A stretch of DNA of 64,000 nt from Methylobacterium sp. J-067 (GTDB taxonomy: Bacteria > Pseudomonadota > Alphaproteobacteria > Rhizobiales > Beijerinckiaceae): positions 1 through 64,000 of the forward strand of contig NZ_JAKSXZ010000108.1 of NCBI RefSeq assembly GCF_022829465.1, in the 5' to 3' direction. Position 1 is the stretch's first letter; the number at the start of each line of letters is the position of its first letter. Shown piece by piece: positions 46,285-54,878 of the stretch. Both the position numbers and the translations under genes were made by a program. Under the pieces are notes generated by a model. It made no database searches. It saw only the letters and a list, made by a program, of their open reading frames with translations, and had not been told where the DNA came from.

Positions 46285-47157
46285 TCAAGGCGCCAGGGCC
46301 GCGACGAGACCGAGCAGGGCGGCGATCTCGGCGGCCTGCTGGCAGGCGCCGATGACGTCGCCCGTCTGCCCGCCGAGGCGCCGCCGGGCGAGGGCGGTGA
46401 CGCCATAGGCCGCGAGGCCGCCGAGGACGATCATTGCGGCGACCCCGCCCGGCTCGAGCCCCAGAGCGAGGGCGGCGAGCGCCAGGGCCAGCCCGACGAG
46501 GCCGGCCATCACGAGGCTCGCGCGGCCGGGGCGCCCGGCGGCGGCGGAGAGACCGTCGCTGCGGGCGGGGGGCAGCAGCACCATCGGCGCCAGCGCCGCC
46601 ACCCGCGAGAGGGAGGCGGCCAGGACGAGGCCCGTCGCGGCGGGCAGGCCGGTACGGTCGAGGAGCGTCGCCAGCGCACCGATCCGCAGGGCGAGGGCGA
46701 GGAACAGGGCGAGGGCGCCATAGGAGCCGATGCGGCTGTCGCGCATGATCGTGAGCATCCGCGCCCGGTCGCCGCCCGCGCCGAGCCCGTCCGCGAGGTC
46801 GGCAAGGCCATCCTCGTGCAGCCCGCCGGTCGTGACCGCCATCGCCGCCGCCGCCAGGGTCGCCGAGAGGAACGGCCCGAGCCCCGCAAGCCAGCCGGCC
46901 GCCAGGACCAGGGCGGCGGGCGCCGAGAGGATCACGCCGGCCAGCGGCAGCATCCGGGGCAGGCGGGTGAAATCCGGGGCGCGGTGGGGATCCGGCTCGC
47001 CCGGCAGTTGCGGTACCGGCAGGCGGGAGTAGAAGCGCAGGCACGCGGCGAGATCGTGCAGGGCCTCGCGCCCTGGCCAATCGGCCTCGCCGCCGGTCTG
47101 CCTGTCCATCGAAGCGGTCCCGCATGCCGGGTTCGATGCGCCGGCTTCACCATTCAT
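46285..47157 (-). CDS. cobS: Adenosylcobinamide-GDP ribazoletransferase
   Basis: Inner-membrane enzyme joining alpha-ribazole to adenosylcobinamide-GDP, the last step of coenzyme B12 assembly (CobV in Pseudomonas nomenclature). 290 residues from the ATG at 47157, or 274 from the ATG at 47109, which gives a more typical start. CLRFYSRLPVP and MAVTTGGLHEDGLADLADGL with its metal-binding acidic cluster are the signatures. Five or six hydrophobic segments follow. It is divergent from cobT across 59 bases. The next gene downstream is DUF1289. Confidence 0.93.
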   Translation of the reverse strand: MNGEAGASNPACGTASMDRQTGGEADWPGREALHDLAACLRFYSRLPVPQLPGEPDPHRAPDFTRLPRMLPLAGVILSAPAALVLAAGWLAGLGPFLSATLAAAAMAVTTGGLHEDGLADLADGLGAGGDRARMLTIMRDSRIGSYGALALFLALALRIGALATLLDRTGLPAATGLVLAASLSRVAALAPMVLLPPARSDGLSAAAGRPGRASLVMAGLVGLALALAALALGLEPGGVAAMIVLGGLAAYGVTALARRRLGGQTGDVIGACQQAAEIAALLGLVAALAP

Positions 47158-47216
47158 AGCGGGCGGCGCCGGTTTCGTCCGCCCGGAACGCGGCTACCCA
47201 CAGGATCGAGGCAGCG

Positions 47217-48233
47217 ATGAGCGGGCCCTTCGACGACATCCGCAACCTCGTCCGCACCATGCCGGGGCCCGATGCCGAGACCGCCGCCATGGTCGCCGCG
47301 CGTGACGCCGTGCTGACCAAGCCCGCCGGCTCCCTCGGGCGGCTGGAAGATCTCGTTGCATGGCTCGCTGCGTGGCAGGCCAAGGCGCCCCCGAGCTTCG
47401 ACCGGCCGCTGGTCTGCGTCTTCGCGGGCAGCCACGGGGTGACGCGGAAGGGCGTCTCGGCCTTCCCCGATGCCGTGAACCGCCAGATGCTCGACAATTT
47501 CGCCGCCGGGGGCGCGGCCATCAATCAGCTCTGCTCGGCCTACGGGCTCGGCTTCAAGGTCTTCGACCTCGCCCTCGACGTGCCGACCGGCGACATCACC
47601 GAGGGCCCGGCGCTAGACGAGCGCGCCTGCGTCGCCACCATGGCGTTCGGCATGGAGGCGGTGGCGGCGGGCACGGATTGCCTCGGCATCGGCGAGATGG
47701 GCATCGGCAACACCACCGTCGCGGCGGCGCTCTACGCCGCCCTGCTTGGCGGCGATCCGGCCCATTGGGTCGGACGCGGCACGGGCGTCGATGGCGAGGG
47801 GCTGGCGCGCAAGGTCGCGGCGGTGGAGGCGGCGCTCGCCTGCCATGCCGGTCATCTCGACGATCCGCTCGAAGTCCTGCGCCGGCTCGGAGGCCGCGAG
47901 ATCGCGGCCATGGCGGGCGCCATCCTCGCCGCACGGTTGCAGCACGTGCCGGTGGTCATCGACGGCTACGTGTCCACCGCCGCCGCGGCGGTGCTCCATG
48001 CGCTCGACCCGTCCGCCCTCGACCATTGCGTCGCGGGGCACGTTTCGGCCGAGGGCGCCCATGCCGAAGTGCTGGACCGGCTCGGCCTGAAGCCGGTCGT
48101 CTCGCTGGGGATGCGCCTCGGCGAGGGCTCGGGCGCCGCCGTGGCGATGGGGATCATCAAGGGCGCGCTCGCCTGCCATACGGGCATGGCGACCTTCGCA
48201 CAGGCGGGTGTTTCGGGGCAGGGCGGGGGTTGA
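47217..48233 (+). CDS. cobT: Nicotinate-nucleotide--dimethylbenzimidazole phosphoribosyltransferase
   Basis: Makes alpha-ribazole-phosphate, the precursor used by CobS. 338 residues. Motifs: LTKPAGSLGRLEDL, VCVFAGSHGVTRKGVSAFP, AAINQLCSAYG, GEMGIGNTTVAAAL (phosphate-binding), VVIDGYVSTAAAAVLHA and GMRLGEGSGAAVAMGI with the catalytic glutamate. It faces cobS with a 59-base gap, and no cobalamin riboswitch can be seen in this gap. A pathway module with cobS is clear. Confidence 0.96.
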   Translation: MSGPFDDIRNLVRTMPGPDAETAAMVAARDAVLTKPAGSLGRLEDLVAWLAAWQAKAPPSFDRPLVCVFAGSHGVTRKGVSAFPDAVNRQMLDNFAAGGAAINQLCSAYGLGFKVFDLALDVPTGDITEGPALDERACVATMAFGMEAVAAGTDCLGIGEMGIGNTTVAAALYAALLGGDPAHWVGRGTGVDGEGLARKVAAVEAALACHAGHLDDPLEVLRRLGGREIAAMAGAILAARLQHVPVVIDGYVSTAAAAVLHALDPSALDHCVAGHVSAEGAHAEVLDRLGLKPVVSLGMRLGEGSGAAVAMGIIKGALACHTGMATFAQAGVSGQGGG

Positions 48234-48286
48234 TAGACCATGCCCAACCTCGCGGCACGCTCGCCCCTCAGTGAAACGACCCTCCG

Positions 48287-48643
48287 ATGAGAATCACCCA
48301 GGCCTTCACCTTCGAGGCGGCGCACCGCCTGCCGAACGTTCCGGCGACCCATCGCTGCCACCGGATGCACGGGCATTCCTACCGGGTCGAGCTGACCGTC
48401 GAGGGGCCGGTCGATGAGCGGACGGGCTGGGTGATCGACTTCTACGACATCGAGGCGATCTTCGGCCCGCTCCTGCTGCGGCTCGACCATCATTGCCTCA
48501 ACGAGATCGAGGGGCTCGAAAATCCCACCGCCGAGAACATCGCGGCCTGGATCTGGCATCGCCTGAAGCCGGACCTGCCCGGCCTCGCGCGGGTGCGGAT
48601 CAACGAGACGCCGATGTCCTGGGCCGAGTACGATGGCGACTGA
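48287..48643 (+). CDS. queD: 6-carboxytetrahydropterin synthase
   Basis: Second step of queuosine (preQ0) synthesis from dihydroneopterin triphosphate. 118 residues. Zinc ligands and catalytic Cys: [10 protein letters not shown] (His), [15 protein letters not shown] (Cys plus two His). [19 protein letters not shown] (catalytic His) and [11 protein letters not shown] complete the family pattern. Its last ten bases overlap queC, indicating coupled translation. queE and queF are not in the window. Confidence 0.96.
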   Translation: MRITQAFTFEAAHRLPNVPATHRCHRMHGHSYRVELTVEGPVDERTGWVIDFYDIEAIFGPLLLRLDHHCLNEIEGLENPTAENIAAWIWHRLKPDLPGLARVRINETPMSWAEYDGD

Positions 48644-49355
48644 GCGCATCGCGGGAGACGACGCCGCCCTCGTCTTGTTCTCCGGCGGGCAGGATTCGGC
48701 CACCTGCCTCGCCTGGGCGCTCGACCGTTACGACCGCGTCGAGACGCTGGGCTTCGATTACGGCCAGCGCCACCGGATCGAGCTCGATTGCCGGGAGAGC
48801 CTGCGCACCGGCCTCGCGGCCATCGATGCCGCCTGGGGGCAGCGCCTCGGTGAGGACCATGTGCTGTCCCTCGACGCGCTGGGCGCCGTCTCCGACACGG
48901 CGCTCACGCGGGAGACCGAGATCGGCTTCGAGGCCTCGGGTCTCCCGAACACCTTCGTGCCGGGGCGCAACCTCGTCTTTCTCACCTTCGCCGCCGCGCT
49001 CGCCTACCGGCGGGGCATCCGGCACATCGTCGCCGGCATGTGCGAGACGGATTATTCCGGCTACCCGGATTGCCGGGACGACACGGTGAAGGCCCTGCAG
49101 GTGGCGCTGAACCTCGGGATGGAGCGCCGCTTCGTGCTGCACACCCCGCTGATGTGGATCGACAAGGCGGCGACGTGGCGCCTCGCGCAATCCCTCGGCG
49201 GCACGAGGCTCACGGACCTCATCGTGGAGGAGAGCCACACCTGCTACCTCGGCGAGCGCGGCGCACGCCACGAATGGGGCTATGGATGCGGCCGATGCCC
49301 CGCCTGCCAGTTGCGGGCCGAAGGCTACGCGCGCTTCACGGCGACGGCGGGCTAG
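48633..49355 (+). CDS. queC: 7-cyano-7-deazaguanine synthase
   Basis: ATP-dependent conversion of 7-carboxy-7-deazaguanine to preQ0. 240 residues. PP-loop [40 protein letters not shown] and [20 protein letters not shown] are present. The C-terminal zinc site uses four cysteines (HTCYLGERG then [11 protein letters not shown]). It overlaps queD by 11 bases at its 5' end, and the convergent tetR gene by 20 bases at its 3' end. Confidence 0.97.
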   Translation: MATERIAGDDAALVLFSGGQDSATCLAWALDRYDRVETLGFDYGQRHRIELDCRESLRTGLAAIDAAWGQRLGEDHVLSLDALGAVSDTALTRETEIGFEASGLPNTFVPGRNLVFLTFAAALAYRRGIRHIVAGMCETDYSGYPDCRDDTVKALQVALNLGMERRFVLHTPLMWIDKAATWRLAQSLGGTRLTDLIVEESHTCYLGERGARHEWGYGCGRCPACQLRAEGYARFTATAG

Positions 49356-49920
49356 AACCGGCGGCGAGCCCGCCGACCAGGGCCGCCAGCGTATCCCCGA
49401 AGGCGGCCGGGCTCGCGAACAGCCGCTCCATCAGCAGCGCCCCTTCGAGGGTCGCGAGGATCGCGCGGGCCTGCGTCGCGGGCTCGAGGCCGGGGCGCAG
49501 GCTCCCGTCGGCGACGCCCTCGCGCAGCACGTCCTCCAGCCATGCGAGGTGCTTGCGGAAGAACGCCACGATGTCCGCGCGCAGACGCTCCGGCAGGGCC
49601 TCGCCCTCGATGGCCAGCGCCGCGCAGAGGCAGCCGAGCCCCTGTTCGACCCCGCCGAGATAGAGCTTGCCATAGGCCGCGATGCGCTCCGGCCCGTCCG
49701 GCACCTCGGCGCGGATCGAGGCCATCGCCTCGGCGTACCGAGCCTCGTAGGCCGCGATCAGCGCGGCGGCGAGGTCGGCCTTGGTTGGGAAATGGTGGTG
49801 GATGCTCGCCTTGCGGATGCCCACCGCCGCCGAGAGGTCGGCATAGCTGAAGCCGGCATAGCCCCGGCTGCGCACCAGGGTCTCCGCCTCGATCAGCAAC
49901 TCGGCCCGGGTGTCCCGCAT
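49336..49920 (-). CDS. TetR-family transcriptional regulator
   Basis: 194 residues from the ATG at 49920 ([20 protein letters not shown]). The N-terminal HTH is [27 protein letters not shown] (split here; about residues 24-50). The C-terminal ligand domain is helical with a Cys-containing [20 protein letters not shown], resembling AcuR-type regulators. It is divergent from the metallo-beta-lactamase-fold gene with 106 bases between starts and an inverted repeat in between. It is therefore likely to repress that module in response to an aldehyde-like or other small ligand (inference). Confidence 0.88.
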   Translation of the reverse strand: MRDTRAELLIEAETLVRSRGYAGFSYADLSAAVGIRKASIHHHFPTKADLAAALIAAYEARYAEAMASIRAEVPDGPERIAAYGKLYLGGVEQGLGCLCAALAIEGEALPERLRADIVAFFRKHLAWLEDVLREGVADGSLRPGLEPATQARAILATLEGALLMERLFASPAAFGDTLAALVGGLAAGSSPPSP

Positions 49921-49986
49921 CGCTCTCCTCGGCCCTGCGTCACGATCACGGAAGCATGAGCGCCGCTTGACGTCCACCGAAATCTA

Positions 49987-50002
49987 CCTACTAATTGGTT
50001 GG
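49987..50002. promoter_or_regulatory. Putative TetR operator
   Basis: Imperfect palindrome CCTACTAATTGGTTGG: 12 of 16 positions are symmetric (CC.AC.AATT.GT.GG). It sits 25 bases before the relay-hydrolase start and 67 bases before the tetR start, the only AT-rich spot in this gap. Size and symmetry fit a TetR dimer site. Confidence 0.5.
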
Positions 50003-50026
50003 AAAGAAAGACCGGGAGGTTTCGGC

Positions 50027-50995
50027 ATGACGGCTTCGTCCGGTCATCCGACGAGAAGCGGCCTGACGCGGCGGCAATCGCTGTTCGGCGGCCTGTGCCT
50101 GTGCTGCCTCGGGACGGCGGGTCTTTCGCCGCGCGCCTACGCCGAAACCTTCACGATGGACGAGGTCGGCCCCGGCATCTTCATCCGCAAGGGCCTCATC
50201 GCCGATGCCGATGCGCAGAACCTGGATGCCATCGCCAATATCGGCTTCATCGTCGGCGAGAATGGCGTGCTCGTCACCGAATCCGGCGGAAGCCTCGCGG
50301 ATGGGCAATGGCTGCGAAGCGAGATCGCCAAGCGCACGGACAAGCCGATCACCCATGTGGTGCTCACCCATGTCCACCCGGATCATGCCTTCGGCGCCGG
50401 AGCCTTCGTGGCGGACAAGCCGGTCTTCGTCGGCCACGCCAAGCTGAAGGAGGCGCTGGACGCGCGCGGCGAGTTCTACCGCAAGCGGCTGATCGACCTG
50501 TTCGGGGAGGAGAAGACCGGGCCGGTCGTCTACCCGACGATGGCGGTGGCGGACACGGCCGAGATCGACCTCGGCGACCGCACACTCGTCTTCACCGCCC
50601 ATGGCCCGGCGCATACGACGAGCGACCTCTCGATGCGCGATTCCAAGAGCGGCCTGCTCTTCCCGGCGGACCTGCTCTTCGTGGAACGTATCCCTTCCCT
50701 CGACGGCAGCCTGAAGGGCTGGCTGAAGGAGCTGGAACGGATCAAGGCGACCGGCGCCGCGCAGGCGGTGCCCGGCCATGGCCCGGTGCGGGTCGAGCTG
50801 GCTCCGGCCGTGGCGGACCTCACCGCCTATCTCACCGCGCTCCGGGACGAGACCAAGGCGGCCATCGCCAAGGACGTGCCCATCGACAAGGCAGTCGGAT
50901 TGGTCGCGCAGGGCCAGCAGGACAAGTGGAAGCTGTTCGAGCACTATAACCGCCGCAACGTGACGGTGGCTTACCAGGAACTCGAGTGGGATTGA
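50027..50995 (+). CDS. Quinoprotein relay system zinc metallohydrolase (metallo-beta-lactamase fold)
   Basis: Exported hydrolase, 322 residues from the ATG at 50027 (MTASSGHPTRSGLTRRQSLF). A twin-arginine signal (TRRQSLFGG, hydrophobic stretch, AYAE) suggests Tat export of a folded metalloprotein. Metal ligands: HVHPDH at 115-120, His in AHGPAHTT at about 196, Asp in FPADLLF and His in VPGHGPV. It resembles the SoxH-like 'relay system metallohydrolase 2' proteins that accompany PQQ dehydrogenases. It is first in a three-gene unit with a SoxYZ fusion and a CXXCW protein; the reaction is not known. Confidence 0.82.
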   Translation: MTASSGHPTRSGLTRRQSLFGGLCLCCLGTAGLSPRAYAETFTMDEVGPGIFIRKGLIADADAQNLDAIANIGFIVGENGVLVTESGGSLADGQWLRSEIAKRTDKPITHVVLTHVHPDHAFGAGAFVADKPVFVGHAKLKEALDARGEFYRKRLIDLFGEEKTGPVVYPTMAVADTAEIDLGDRTLVFTAHGPAHTTSDLSMRDSKSGLLFPADLLFVERIPSLDGSLKGWLKELERIKATGAAQAVPGHGPVRVELAPAVADLTAYLTALRDETKAAIAKDVPIDKAVGLVAQGQQDKWKLFEHYNRRNVTVAYQELEWD

Positions 50996-51036
50996 TCCGT
51001 CATCAACCGATAAACGCAACAACGGGAGACTACGCC

Positions 51037-51846
51037 ATGCGCCCGACCCTCGCCTTCACCCTCGCTTTCTCCGCCGCGACCCTGTTCGCGCCGCTCGCCC
51101 ACGCGGCGGGCGCATCCGATACCGATCAGGAGCGCAACGCGCGCTGGCAGGAGATCGCCAAGTCGATCTTCGGCGACAAGACCATCGAATCCACCGACAC
51201 GCTGGTGAAGATCGAAGCGCCCAAGCGCGCCGAGGACGCGGCCCTCGTGCCGATCACCCTGTCGATGCCCGACCGCGAGAAGATCAAGTCGGTTTCGCTC
51301 ATCATCGACGACAACCCGGCGCCCTACGCCGCCAAGTTCGAGTTCGGCCCGGCCGCCGACACCCGTGAGCTGAAGCTGCGCGTGCGGGTGAACAACTACA
51401 CGGACATGCACGCCGTGGTGGAGACGCCGGACGGCAAACTCTACGAGGCGAAGCAGTTCGTGAAGGCCTCCGGCGGCTGCTCGGCGCCCATGGGCATGAG
51501 CGACGAGGAGGCCATGAAGGGCATGGGCGACATGCGGATGAAGTTCGCCGAAGCGCAGCCCGGCAAGCCCGTCGAGGCGACGCTGATGATCCGCCACCCG
51601 AACTTTTCGGGCATGCAGATGAACCAGGTGACGCGCGATTTCACGCCGGCCCGCTACATCGACAAGGTCACCGTCTCGGCGGGCGACGAGACCGTCTTCA
51701 CCATGACGGGCGACATCTCAATCGCCTCGAACCCGGTGATCAATTTCGGCTTCAAGCCGGATGGAAAGGCGATCAAGGTCGCGGCGAGCGACAACCAGGG
51801 TGGTCGCTGGTCGCACAGCTTCAACGCGCCGAGCCCGACGAACTGA
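51037..51846 (+). CDS. Quinoprotein dehydrogenase-associated SoxYZ-like carrier
   Basis: Periplasmic fusion of SoxY-like and SoxZ-like domains, 269 residues from the ATG at 51037. Signal peptide MRPTLAFTLAFSAATLFAPL then AHA. The SoxY-like part (about 30-150) ends in FVKASGGCSAPM. Cys148 corresponds to the carrier cysteine of SoxY's GGCGG arm, here internal because of the fusion. The SoxZ-like part (about 165-269) has ATLMIRHPNFSGMQMNQVTR and KVTVSAGDETVFTMTG. Such proteins occur next to PQQ-dependent alcohol dehydrogenases rather than with soxAX. Its TGA overlaps the ATG of the next gene. Confidence 0.85.
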   Translation: MRPTLAFTLAFSAATLFAPLAHAAGASDTDQERNARWQEIAKSIFGDKTIESTDTLVKIEAPKRAEDAALVPITLSMPDREKIKSVSLIIDDNPAPYAAKFEFGPAADTRELKLRVRVNNYTDMHAVVETPDGKLYEAKQFVKASGGCSAPMGMSDEEAMKGMGDMRMKFAEAQPGKPVEATLMIRHPNFSGMQMNQVTRDFTPARYIDKVTVSAGDETVFTMTGDISIASNPVINFGFKPDGKAIKVAASDNQGGRWSHSFNAPSPTN

Positions 51847-52436
51847 TGGGGCTTCGCGGCCTGTTTCTAGGGCGGGCGGCGGCGATCACGGCCGCCGCCC
51901 TCTGCCTTGCTGCCGCCGAGCCCGCCGACTCGCCGGTGAACGTGCCGGAGCCGCCGGGTCTCTATACCGGCCCGCAGCGGGGCTACACGCCCCCGACCCT
52001 GAAGGGCGCCCACGTCGTCGATGGGGCGGCGGTCGCGGAGATGATCGCGGGCCCGGACAAGCCGGTGCTGATCGACGTGGCCCCGCGCGAGCGCAAGCCC
52101 GCCAACTTCCCCGAGGGCCGGCTTTGGCTGCCGGTCCACCCGTCGATTCCCGGCGCGGTCTGGCTGCCGAACGCGGGCGCGGCACCCCTGCCGCCGGAGC
52201 GCGAGGTCCTGTTCTTCAACCGCGTGGAGCAATTGACCGGCGGCGACAAGGGCAAGCCCATCGTGGTCTTCTGCCATGTGGAGTGCTGGGGAAGCTGGAA
52301 CGCCGGCAAGCGCCTCGTAGACAAGGGCTATACGGCGGTGAACTGGTTCCCGCTGGGCGTCGAGGGCTGGCAGGATTTCCACGAGACCCGGAACCTCACC
52401 GAGGACCCGGAGTGGAAGCAGGCCGGCGGTCCCTGA
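51846..52436 (+). CDS. PQQ-dependent catabolism-associated CXXCW-motif (rhodanese-like) protein
   Basis: 196 residues with a signal peptide ([20 protein letters not shown]). A rhodanese-like fold: [20 protein letters not shown] and then [20 protein letters not shown], which holds the family's C-x3-C-W motif (Cys143, Cys147, Trp148). It continues [16 protein letters not shown]. This matches the 'CXXCW motif' proteins encoded with PQQ-dependent alcohol catabolism genes. The ATG shares a base with the SoxYZ stop, so expression is coupled. The role may be persulfide or thiol handling for the SoxYZ cysteine (inference). Confidence 0.83.
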   Translation: MGLRGLFLGRAAAITAAALCLAAAEPADSPVNVPEPPGLYTGPQRGYTPPTLKGAHVVDGAAVAEMIAGPDKPVLIDVAPRERKPANFPEGRLWLPVHPSIPGAVWLPNAGAAPLPPEREVLFFNRVEQLTGGDKGKPIVVFCHVECWGSWNAGKRLVDKGYTAVNWFPLGVEGWQDFHETRNLTEDPEWKQAGGP

Positions 52437-52536
52437 CATCTCCCCCGTTCCGCCGCGACCGGCCCCTGGCTCACGGCGTCGCCTGTCGTATAAGGCGCCA
52501 CGCCGGATCCCGGCGGTGAGCGTTGGGGAGCGCGGG

Positions 52537-53355
52537 ATGTCCCAGGTCATCCAATCCCGCCGCCTGCGGGCGGTGGATATCGGCAAGCGCAAGACTGAGG
52601 GGCGCAAGATCGTCTCCCTCACCGCCTATCACGCGCACACCGCCGGTATCGTCGATCCCTTCTGCGACTTCATCCTCGTGGGCGATTCCCTCGGCATGGT
52701 GATGCACGGGATGGAATCGACCATCCCCGTCACCCTGGAGATGATGATCCTTCAGGCGCAGGCGGTGATGCGCGGCACATCGAAGGCGCTCGTCGTGGTG
52801 GACATGCCCTTCGGCTCCTACGAGGCGAGCCGGGAGCAGGCCTTCGTCAACGCCTCCCGCGTGCTCAAGGAGACCGGCGCCGGGGCGATCAAGATGGAGG
52901 GCGGCGCCCACTTCGCCGACACGGTGGCCTTCCTAGTGCAGCGCGGCGTGCCGGTGATGGGCCATATCGGCCTCACCCCGCAGGCGGTGAACGTGATGGG
53001 CGGCTTCAAGGTGCAGGGTCGCGCGCCCGACGACGAGCGCCGCCTGCTGGAGGATGCCCGCGCCATCTCGGAGGCGGGGGCCTTCGCCATCGTGCTGGAG
53101 GGCATCGTGGAGCCGGTGGCACGGGCCATCGCGACCTCGCCCAAGGTGACGGCCGCCACCATCGGCATCGGCGCCTCCTCCGTCTGCGATGGGCAGATCC
53201 TGGTGCTGGAAGACATGCTCGGCCTGTCCGAGCGGACGCCGAAATTCGTGCGCCAGTTCGGGTCGCTGCGCGCCCATATCGAGGGGGCGGTGCAGGCCTA
53301 TGCCGAGGAGGTCCGCGCCGGCACCTTCCCGGGGCAGGACCAGACCTACGGGTAG
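52537..53355 (+). CDS. panB: 3-methyl-2-oxobutanoate hydroxymethyltransferase
   Basis: First committed step of pantothenate synthesis, using methylene-tetrahydrofolate. 272 residues from the ATG at 52537 ([20 protein letters not shown]). Motifs: [40 protein letters not shown] (Mg ligand Asp), [35 protein letters not shown] and [11 protein letters not shown] (catalytic Glu). No panC or panD lies in the window. It is convergent with the NrtR-like gene (two-base gap). Confidence 0.96.
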   Translation: MSQVIQSRRLRAVDIGKRKTEGRKIVSLTAYHAHTAGIVDPFCDFILVGDSLGMVMHGMESTIPVTLEMMILQAQAVMRGTSKALVVVDMPFGSYEASREQAFVNASRVLKETGAGAIKMEGGAHFADTVAFLVQRGVPVMGHIGLTPQAVNVMGGFKVQGRAPDDERRLLEDARAISEAGAFAIVLEGIVEPVARAIATSPKVTAATIGIGASSVCDGQILVLEDMLGLSERTPKFVRQFGSLRAHIEGAVQAYAEEVRAGTFPGQDQTYG

Positions 53356-53357
53356 CG

Positions 53358-54365
53358 CTACCCGACCCGGCGCGCGGACAGGCGCAGGCCCGGCGCGGGG
53401 CGCTCCAGCAGCACCTCCCGGCGGAAGCGCACGAGGCGGGCGGGGCGGCCGGCGGCGCCGCTGGTGAGGCTCTCCGTCTCCTCGACCAGCCCCTGTTGGG
53501 CGACGAGGCGGCGGAAGTTCTGCTTGTGCAATTGCACGCCCGACAGCGCCTCGACGGTCCGCTGCAATTGCAGCAGCGTGAATTCCGGCGGCATCAACTC
53601 GAACACGACAGGGCGGTATTTGATCTTGCCGCGCAGGCGGCCGATCGCCGTGGCCAGCACGCGGCGATGGTCGAAGGCCATGGGCACGCCGGTCGGGTCG
53701 CCCGCCCGGCCCGGCCCCGGATTGCCCCGCGATTCGGGGATCAGCCCCGCCTCGAACAGCAACTCGTAGCGTTCGAGCACCCGCTCCTCGTTCCAGGTGC
53801 CGCCGTTCATACCGAAGGTCAGGCCGAGCCGGTCGAGGCGGCGCTGGCGCAGGGCCTTGTCCGGGGTCTCGGCGGCCCAGGCCATGAGCCGGGGCTCGAT
53901 GGCATCGAGCTGCGCGGGGCGGCCCCGGCGGAAATCCTCGTAGGGCAGGTAGCGGTACCAATTGTGCCACGCGGCTTCGGCGAGGCCGGCGGGGCGCTCC
54001 TCCCGCACCAGGGCGAGATAGGCCACCGACAGGGCGTGCGCGGCCGGCGCGTCGTCGCTGCCGGAGCGGTCGCGGTCGCCGAAGGTGTAGAGCTGCTCGA
54101 CATAGCCGAGGCGCTGGTTGGTCTGGCGTTCCACCCAGGCGCGCAGGCCCCGTTCCAGGGTGGCGTGCTCCGGCACCAGGGGGCCGGCGGGAAGGCCGTC
54201 GCCCCGGCAGGTGGCCTGTCCCGGCACGCGAATCGTCAAGGCGCGGGGCTCGCCTTCGTTGGCGGCCACGATCACCGCCACGAGGCCCACGGCCGAGCGG
54301 TCGGTCTCCGGTTGCCCGTCGCCCGCGCCCGTCCTTCCGCCCGTCTTCTCCTCGGCGACCGACAT
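53358..54365 (-). CDS. NrtR-like Nudix-related transcriptional regulator
   Basis: 335 residues from the ATG at 54365 (MSVAEEKTGGRTGAGDGQPE). Residues 25-165 look like a degenerate Nudix domain: VGLVAVIVAANEGEPRALTI and ATLERGLRAWVERQTNQRLG, without the catalytic REUXEEXGU box. The C-terminal part is a winged helix (PPEFTLLQLQRTVEALSGVQ, LHKQNFRRLVAQQGLVEETE) as in NrtR repressors of NAD metabolism, which sense ADP-ribose. In many alphaproteobacteria the homologue sits beside nadABC; no NAD gene is adjacent here. The assignment as a NAD regulator is by family. Confidence 0.72.
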   Translation of the reverse strand: MSVAEEKTGGRTGAGDGQPETDRSAVGLVAVIVAANEGEPRALTIRVPGQATCRGDGLPAGPLVPEHATLERGLRAWVERQTNQRLGYVEQLYTFGDRDRSGSDDAPAAHALSVAYLALVREERPAGLAEAAWHNWYRYLPYEDFRRGRPAQLDAIEPRLMAWAAETPDKALRQRRLDRLGLTFGMNGGTWNEERVLERYELLFEAGLIPESRGNPGPGRAGDPTGVPMAFDHRRVLATAIGRLRGKIKYRPVVFELMPPEFTLLQLQRTVEALSGVQLHKQNFRRLVAQQGLVEETESLTSGAAGRPARLVRFRREVLLERPAPGLRLSARRVG

Positions 54366-54549
54366 GCGCCCGGAATCGTCCCCCGCCTGCCCGAAGCCGC
54401 CCCGCGCTATAGGCGCGAGGACGGGCCGTCCGTCAACGCGGCGGGGCGGCACTGGTATACTGCTCATGGGCGGGCACGAGAATGTCAGTTGGAATTGCCA
54501 AATTATCCCTTGCGTATGCGGGAGAATCTGGATTGATTCCAAACTCAAG

Positions 54550-54861
54550 ATGCCGGAACGCACAGCACCAAATCTCTGGTGGCAATTAACCCCCGCACAG
54601 CGGGCGATGCTTCGGCGTCTGTGGTGCGAAGGGCCTTTGCCGACCCCCGATCCCGGTGAGATGCGCACCGTGCGCTCCCTCGTGCGGCGCGGGCTGCTCC
54701 GCACGCGCGATCGCGGGCGCGACCGTGCCTCCGATCCCGGATGCTGGTTTCTGACCGCGCGGGCCATTCGACTTGTGTCGCAGGCGGAGGGGGCGGCGCC
54801 GGGCGCTCAGCCGAAGCCGGAGGCGGCGCTCGCCGGAATGCGGCAGAGCGAGGAGGCCTGA
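54550..54861 (+). CDS. Small hypothetical protein, possible winged-helix
   Basis: 103 residues from the ATG at 54550 (MPERTAPNLWWQLTPAQRAM); an earlier in-frame ATG at 54466 is possible. LTPAQRAMLRRLWCEGPLPT followed by RTVRSLVRRGLLRTRDRGRD and WFLTARAIRLV has the helix-helix-wing pattern of small phage-type regulators. Upstream 80 bases are AT-rich. The stop lies in a GGAGGCC-TGA-GGCCTCC hairpin shared with the convergent dehydrogenase gene. No family recognised with certainty. Confidence 0.5.
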   Translation: MPERTAPNLWWQLTPAQRAMLRRLWCEGPLPTPDPGEMRTVRSLVRRGLLRTRDRGRDRASDPGCWFLTARAIRLVSQAEGAAPGAQPKPEAALAGMRQSEEA

Positions 54862-54868
54862 GGCCTCC
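54852..54868. terminator. Palindromic hairpin between convergent genes
   Basis: Seven-base-pair stem GGAGGCC / GGCCTCC with TGA as loop, where the TGA is the stop codon of the small gene. It ends ten bases before the last base of the convergent dehydrogenase gene. No T run, so a weak bidirectional 3' structure. Confidence 0.35.
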
Positions 54869-54878
54869 CCGCGCGACG

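Noticed and set aside
47158-47216. Cobalamin riboswitch between cobS and cobT
   Set aside because: The 59-base gap is too short for the aptamer and shows no B12-box-like conserved sequence.
48234-48286. preQ1 riboswitch upstream of queD
   Set aside because: No small C-rich hairpin with an A-rich tail typical of the aptamer can be made out.
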